Part shown: positions 61,413-64,000 of the stretch, in pieces | Layout of the letters: every line of letters starts with the position of its first letter | Position numbering within the stretch: the first letter of the stretch is position 1 | Source: Clostridium omnivorum | Lineage (GTDB): Bacteria > Bacillota > Clostridia > Clostridiales > Clostridiaceae | Assembly: GCF_026012015.1 (NCBI RefSeq) | Contig: NZ_BRXR01000001.1 | Coordinates: 3,322,728-3,386,727, forward strand | Length of the DNA stretch: 64,000 nucleotides | Direction of reading: 5' to 3' | Notes under the pieces: model-generated | The model's input: the letters and a program-made list of their open reading frames with translations, nothing else | Databases searched by the model: none | Told to the model about the DNA's origin: nothing | Translations under genes and position numbers: made by a program

Positions 61413-62525
61413 ATGTTTAAAAAGAAAGCTATGATATATCCAGTAGATAGACAAGCGGTTCCTCTATTAAGATACAATTATCTACTAAAAGAATATGATA
61501 TTGAATATGCGGTTTCACCAAAGGGCTGGGGTGTAAGTGGAAAGGACTGCGGCGTTCTAGATGGTGGAAATAAGCTTAATAAGATAATAACTACAGACTT
61601 TGAGGAGGCCTTACAGCTTTGTGACTGTGTTATATTTGCCGAATCTGATATGCCTTTAAGCTTTGAAGAGATGATTTTTCCAAAGCTTAAGAGGGCTCTA
61701 GAAACAGGTAAAGATATAATCTGCACCTTGGAGATTCCAATGGAATTTCAGGAGGCTATTGATAAGTTGGACATAAAAAGCAAATTTACATATTATCCAA
61801 AGGAAAAGTGCTTTAACTTTAAACCAATAGAGCATGAATATATCTATGACATTGGTGTTCCTGTTATAGGTGTATTTGGAGTAGCTGAGAGAAGCTCTAA
61901 ATTTAACATACAGCTTGCTCTTAGAGAAAAGCTTATTGCTCAAGGGTACAAGGTGTCGCAGATAGGTACAAAGCATTATTCCGAGCTTTTTGGCTTTCAC
62001 TCCTTTCCTAAATTTATGATGAGCTCTAATATTAGTGAATCCAATAAGATTATGCTGCTTAATCACTTCATTAAAAAAATCGAAGTGGAGGAAATGCCAG
62101 ACATAATTATTGTTGGAGTACCTGGAGGACTTATGACCTATAACAATAATTACACCAATAGATTTGGAATTATGGCCTTTGAGGTATGCAGTGCAATTCA
62201 GTTTGACTCTGTAGTGGTAAGTACCTTGTACAATGATTATAATGAAAATTATTTTACAGCAATGAAGCAGGCTCTAAGGTATAGATTGGGCATAGAAGTA
62301 GATGCCTTCAATATGGCACCGCTAAAAGGCAATTTTGAAGTTTTGGATGATAAGAATAGATTTGATTATTTAACCTTAAGCAGTGATTTCATAGATAATA
62401 AAATAAAGACCTACAGCAATTTAGATTTTAAAATTTACAATGTTTTAAATGATAAAAACAATGAGGAGCTTATGAGTTACCTTGTTGATAAGCTGGCAGG
62501 CTATTCTGATATTCAGGCAATATAA
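61413..62525 (+). CDS. Peptide maturation system protein, TIGR04066-like
   Basis: 370 residues from ATG 61413 (TGGAG nine bases upstream; an in-frame ATG at 61398 has no good site). The N-terminal part is unfamiliar. The C-terminal part has a nucleotide-binding-like segment 'VIGVFGVAERSSKFNIQ' (about 150-166) followed by 'ALREKLIAQGYKVSQIGT' and 'PDIIIVGVPGGLMTYN'. It corresponds to the TIGR04066 protein seen with CLI_3235-type peptides in clostridia. The biochemical role is unknown to me. Confidence 0.75.
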   Translation: MFKKKAMIYPVDRQAVPLLRYNYLLKEYDIEYAVSPKGWGVSGKDCGVLDGGNKLNKIITTDFEEALQLCDCVIFAESDMPLSFEEMIFPKLKRALETGKDIICTLEIPMEFQEAIDKLDIKSKFTYYPKEKCFNFKPIEHEYIYDIGVPVIGVFGVAERSSKFNIQLALREKLIAQGYKVSQIGTKHYSELFGFHSFPKFMMSSNISESNKIMLLNHFIKKIEVEEMPDIIIVGVPGGLMTYNNNYTNRFGIMAFEVCSAIQFDSVVVSTLYNDYNENYFTAMKQALRYRLGIEVDAFNMAPLKGNFEVLDDKNRFDYLTLSSDFIDNKIKTYSNLDFKIYNVLNDKNNEELMSYLVDKLAGYSDIQAI

Positions 62526-62543
62526 AGTTGGAGGTTAATTATA

Positions 62544-62837
62544 ATGGAGAAGGAACTTATAAGAGAACAATTGCTAAATATACTGGCTGATAAGTATAGG
62601 GTAAAGGTAGAAAAAAGTGATAGTACTTATGATTTAAATCTATTAGGCAAGGAAATGAATATGGGACCGGGGGATTTACTTTGCTTTTTCCTAGAAGTTG
62701 AGAAAAAATATAATATAAATATTAATGAAGATGAAATTATGAATGGCTGCTTTAAAACTATAAATTCCATAGCACAGCTGATTTGTGAAAAGTCGGATTA
62801 TTGTCTCCTGAGTGATCCAAATGCTGAATTACAATGA
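62544..62837 (+). CDS. Acyl-carrier-related protein of the RiPP locus, without the phosphopantetheine serine
   Basis: 97 residues, start after TTGGAGG. It has ACP-like helices: the helix II region 'GPGDLLCFFLEVEKKYNI' and the 'INEDEIMNGCFKTINSIAQLI' tail. Where a carrier protein has D-S-L, this one reads G-P-G-D, so it lacks the serine that takes 4'-phosphopantetheine. This fits the TIGR04067 ACP-related protein of CLI_3235 systems. It may serve as a binding scaffold, not a carrier. Confidence 0.75.
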   Translation: MEKELIREQLLNILADKYRVKVEKSDSTYDLNLLGKEMNMGPGDLLCFFLEVEKKYNININEDEIMNGCFKTINSIAQLICEKSDYCLLSDPNAELQ

Positions 62838-64000
62838 AATAGCCGTTATTGACGATGGAATAAATGATGGCTTTTATACTAATATTACTAGGTTAAGTAG
62901 GAGCATAGAAATTCATGCTGACTGCGGAATAATTGAATATAAAAATAACAAAATAGAATTTAGCCATGGAACAGTCTGTGCAGCAATAATATGTAAATAT
63001 GCTAAAGAGGCTGTAATTAGCAGTGTTAGAATTCTAAATGAAAGAAACAAGACTACAGCAGCCCAGCTTATAAAGGCAGTGGAATGGTGTCTTGAGAACA
63101 ATATTGGAATTGTGAATCTAAGCCTTGGTTCCACGGATATTAATGAAAAAGAAAACATCAGTTGTGTTATAAATAAAGCTGTAGATGCAGGAATGATTAT
63201 AGTTGCAGCCAGCAGTAATAATGGCAAAATAACTTATCCGGCTGCTTTTTCAAAGGTAATAGGGGTTAAAACTTTAGGACAGCAGTATGTTGGTGAAGGC
63301 TACTTATATCACTATAGACCTGTAGATGGTGTGGATATATCAGCGCCTTCGGTGCATAAACTAGTAAATTATTTTGGAGAAGATGAAAGCAGCTCCTGTA
63401 ATAGCTTTGCAGCTCCCTATATTACAGCACAAGTATATAATATTCTTAAGGAAGCTCACTCAGCATATTCGCCTTTAGAGGTAAAAAATATGCTGTTTCT
63501 AAAAGCAGCAAACTTTGAAGAAATTAAAGAGGTCAGCAAAGCATCTAAAGCTGACCTTTGGTATATGGATATGAATCTGTGTCTTAGTGACAGACTGAAT
63601 AGGTCTATAGATATTCCAATGCTATTGGTGGTAGGGGAAAAAGAAAAGGGAATGGCAGCGGCCTTAAAGCTTGAAGAGCTTTTCAAACTTCAGGGGTATA
63701 GATGCGGAGTATATTCAGATATAGACAACTGTGAAATGAATTACTTGCCTTTTAAAGAGCTATATTATGAAAAAACTATACAGAGTGATCACATTAAAGG
63801 CATAATAAGTTTATTTGAAATTGATCTAGGCATAGTTTTTGTGGAGTTTAATAGACTGGATATAAATTATCTAAAGGTTGTTGAAGAGGTTATAGAAAAT
63901 GATATAAGAATAGTTGTGAACAATGATAAATGTAATATAATTGTACTGAGTGAAGAACAGGAAAATCTTAAAGTGCCATATAGAGCTAAAGATGTAGATG
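62821..64000 (+). CDS. Subtilisin-family (S8) protease of the RiPP locus, C-terminus outside the window
   Basis: 393 codons visible; the frame is open at the right edge. Start ATG 62821 overlaps the ACP-like gene end by 17 bases. Catalytic triad: Asp in 'AVIDDGIN' (D11), His in 'FSHGT' (H49) and Ser in 'SCNSFAAPY' (S195), with the oxyanion Asn near 'AASSNNG'. No signal peptide or prodomain. From about residue 264 a second region begins 'IPMLLVVGEKEKGMAAALKL', resembling a nucleotide-binding region in the upstream TIGR04066-like protein. A likely leader peptidase for the precursor. Confidence 0.85.
   Translation, partial: MLNYNEIAVIDDGINDGFYTNITRLSRSIEIHADCGIIEYKNNKIEFSHGTVCAAIICKYAKEAVISSVRILNERNKTTAAQLIKAVEWCLENNIGIVNLSLGSTDINEKENISCVINKAVDAGMIIVAASSNNGKITYPAAFSKVIGVKTLGQQYVGEGYLYHYRPVDGVDISAPSVHKLVNYFGEDESSSCNSFAAPYITAQVYNILKEAHSAYSPLEVKNMLFLKAANFEEIKEVSKASKADLWYMDMNLCLSDRLNRSIDIPMLLVVGEKEKGMAAALKLEELFKLQGYRCGVYSDIDNCEMNYLPFKELYYEKTIQSDHIKGIISLFEIDLGIVFVEFNRLDINYLKVVEEVIENDIRIVVNNDKCNIIVLSEEQENLKVPYRAKDVD

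Noticed and set aside
1-64000. tRNA, rRNA, CRISPR array, intact IS element or prophage
   Set aside because: I looked for conserved tRNA ends, regularly spaced repeats and transposase/integrase motifs and found none. The only repeat pair of this kind is the short REP-like one at 53953.

Overview
The window reads as a chromosomal segment of a low-GC, Gram-positive, strictly anaerobic spore-former close to Clostridium sensu stricto. Evidence: strongly AT-rich codon use, canonical AGGAGG ribosome binding sites with many GTG/TTG starts, U-rich intrinsic terminators after nearly every transcription unit, and typical clostridial gene content (bacterial GlnRS, OPT permease, M28 lipoprotein peptidase, tandem old-yellow-enzyme reductases, HypA/HypB, clostridial RiPP genes). 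I see no rRNA, tRNA, CRISPR array, intact transposase or prophage.

Layout. 1-1.3 kb: 3' part of an NCS2 purine permease gene with its guanine-type riboswitch. 1.3-4.2 kb: an ABC-F ATPase behind a long attenuator-like leader, and an anchored alpha/beta hydrolase. 4.4-8.8 kb: OPT transporter, an unknown lipoprotein and an M28 aminopeptidase lipoprotein. 9-13.9 kb: a complete branched-chain amino acid ABC importer (binding protein, LivH, LivM, LivG, LivF), preceded by a ykkC-type (probably ppGpp) riboswitch and an Ile-rich overlapping ORF. 14-20.7 kb: polysaccharide deacetylase, flavodoxin, motAB-marR behind a SigD-like promoter, a stand-alone mraY and a DNA-binding-like protein. 20.8-27.6 kb: glnS, a 55-codon gene flanked by two LexA-like boxes, acetyltransferases, a DUF1646 ion transporter with a probable Na+ riboswitch and a 42-aa membrane peptide, a HELIH protein, and a small frameshifted gene. 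27.8-31.9 kb: marR plus a heterodimeric ABC exporter under a perfect palindromic operator. 31.9-34 kb: a second ABC-F protein, of antibiotic-resistance type, with a 7-aa leader peptide and tandem terminators. 34-49.8 kb: nitroreductase, tetR-hydrolase operon, tandem-GGDEF protein, GH36 alpha-galactosidase, two OYE reductases with HxlR, a chemoreceptor, a large unknown regulator-like protein, AlaX and a DUF3052-like protein.

50-54 kb holds hypB, a large Fe-S/flavin oxidoreductase and hypA behind a Rex-like site. 54-57.5 kb holds a TetR regulator, oleate hydratase and an esterase with a structured leader. The last 6 kb (57.8-64 kb) is the most distinctive part: a RiPP locus of the clostridial CLI_3235/CcpM kind, with an ABC exporter, a Cys-rich precursor, a radical SAM-SPASM maturase, a TIGR04066-like protein, an acyl-carrier-related protein with no phosphopantetheine serine, and a subtilase whose C-terminal region looks related to the TIGR04066-like protein. 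The locus continues past the right edge.

A common theme is RNA-level control: at least five leaders here combine a folded element or leader ORF with an intrinsic terminator. Family names come from motif recognition by eye and memory of the families. No database search or folding program was run.
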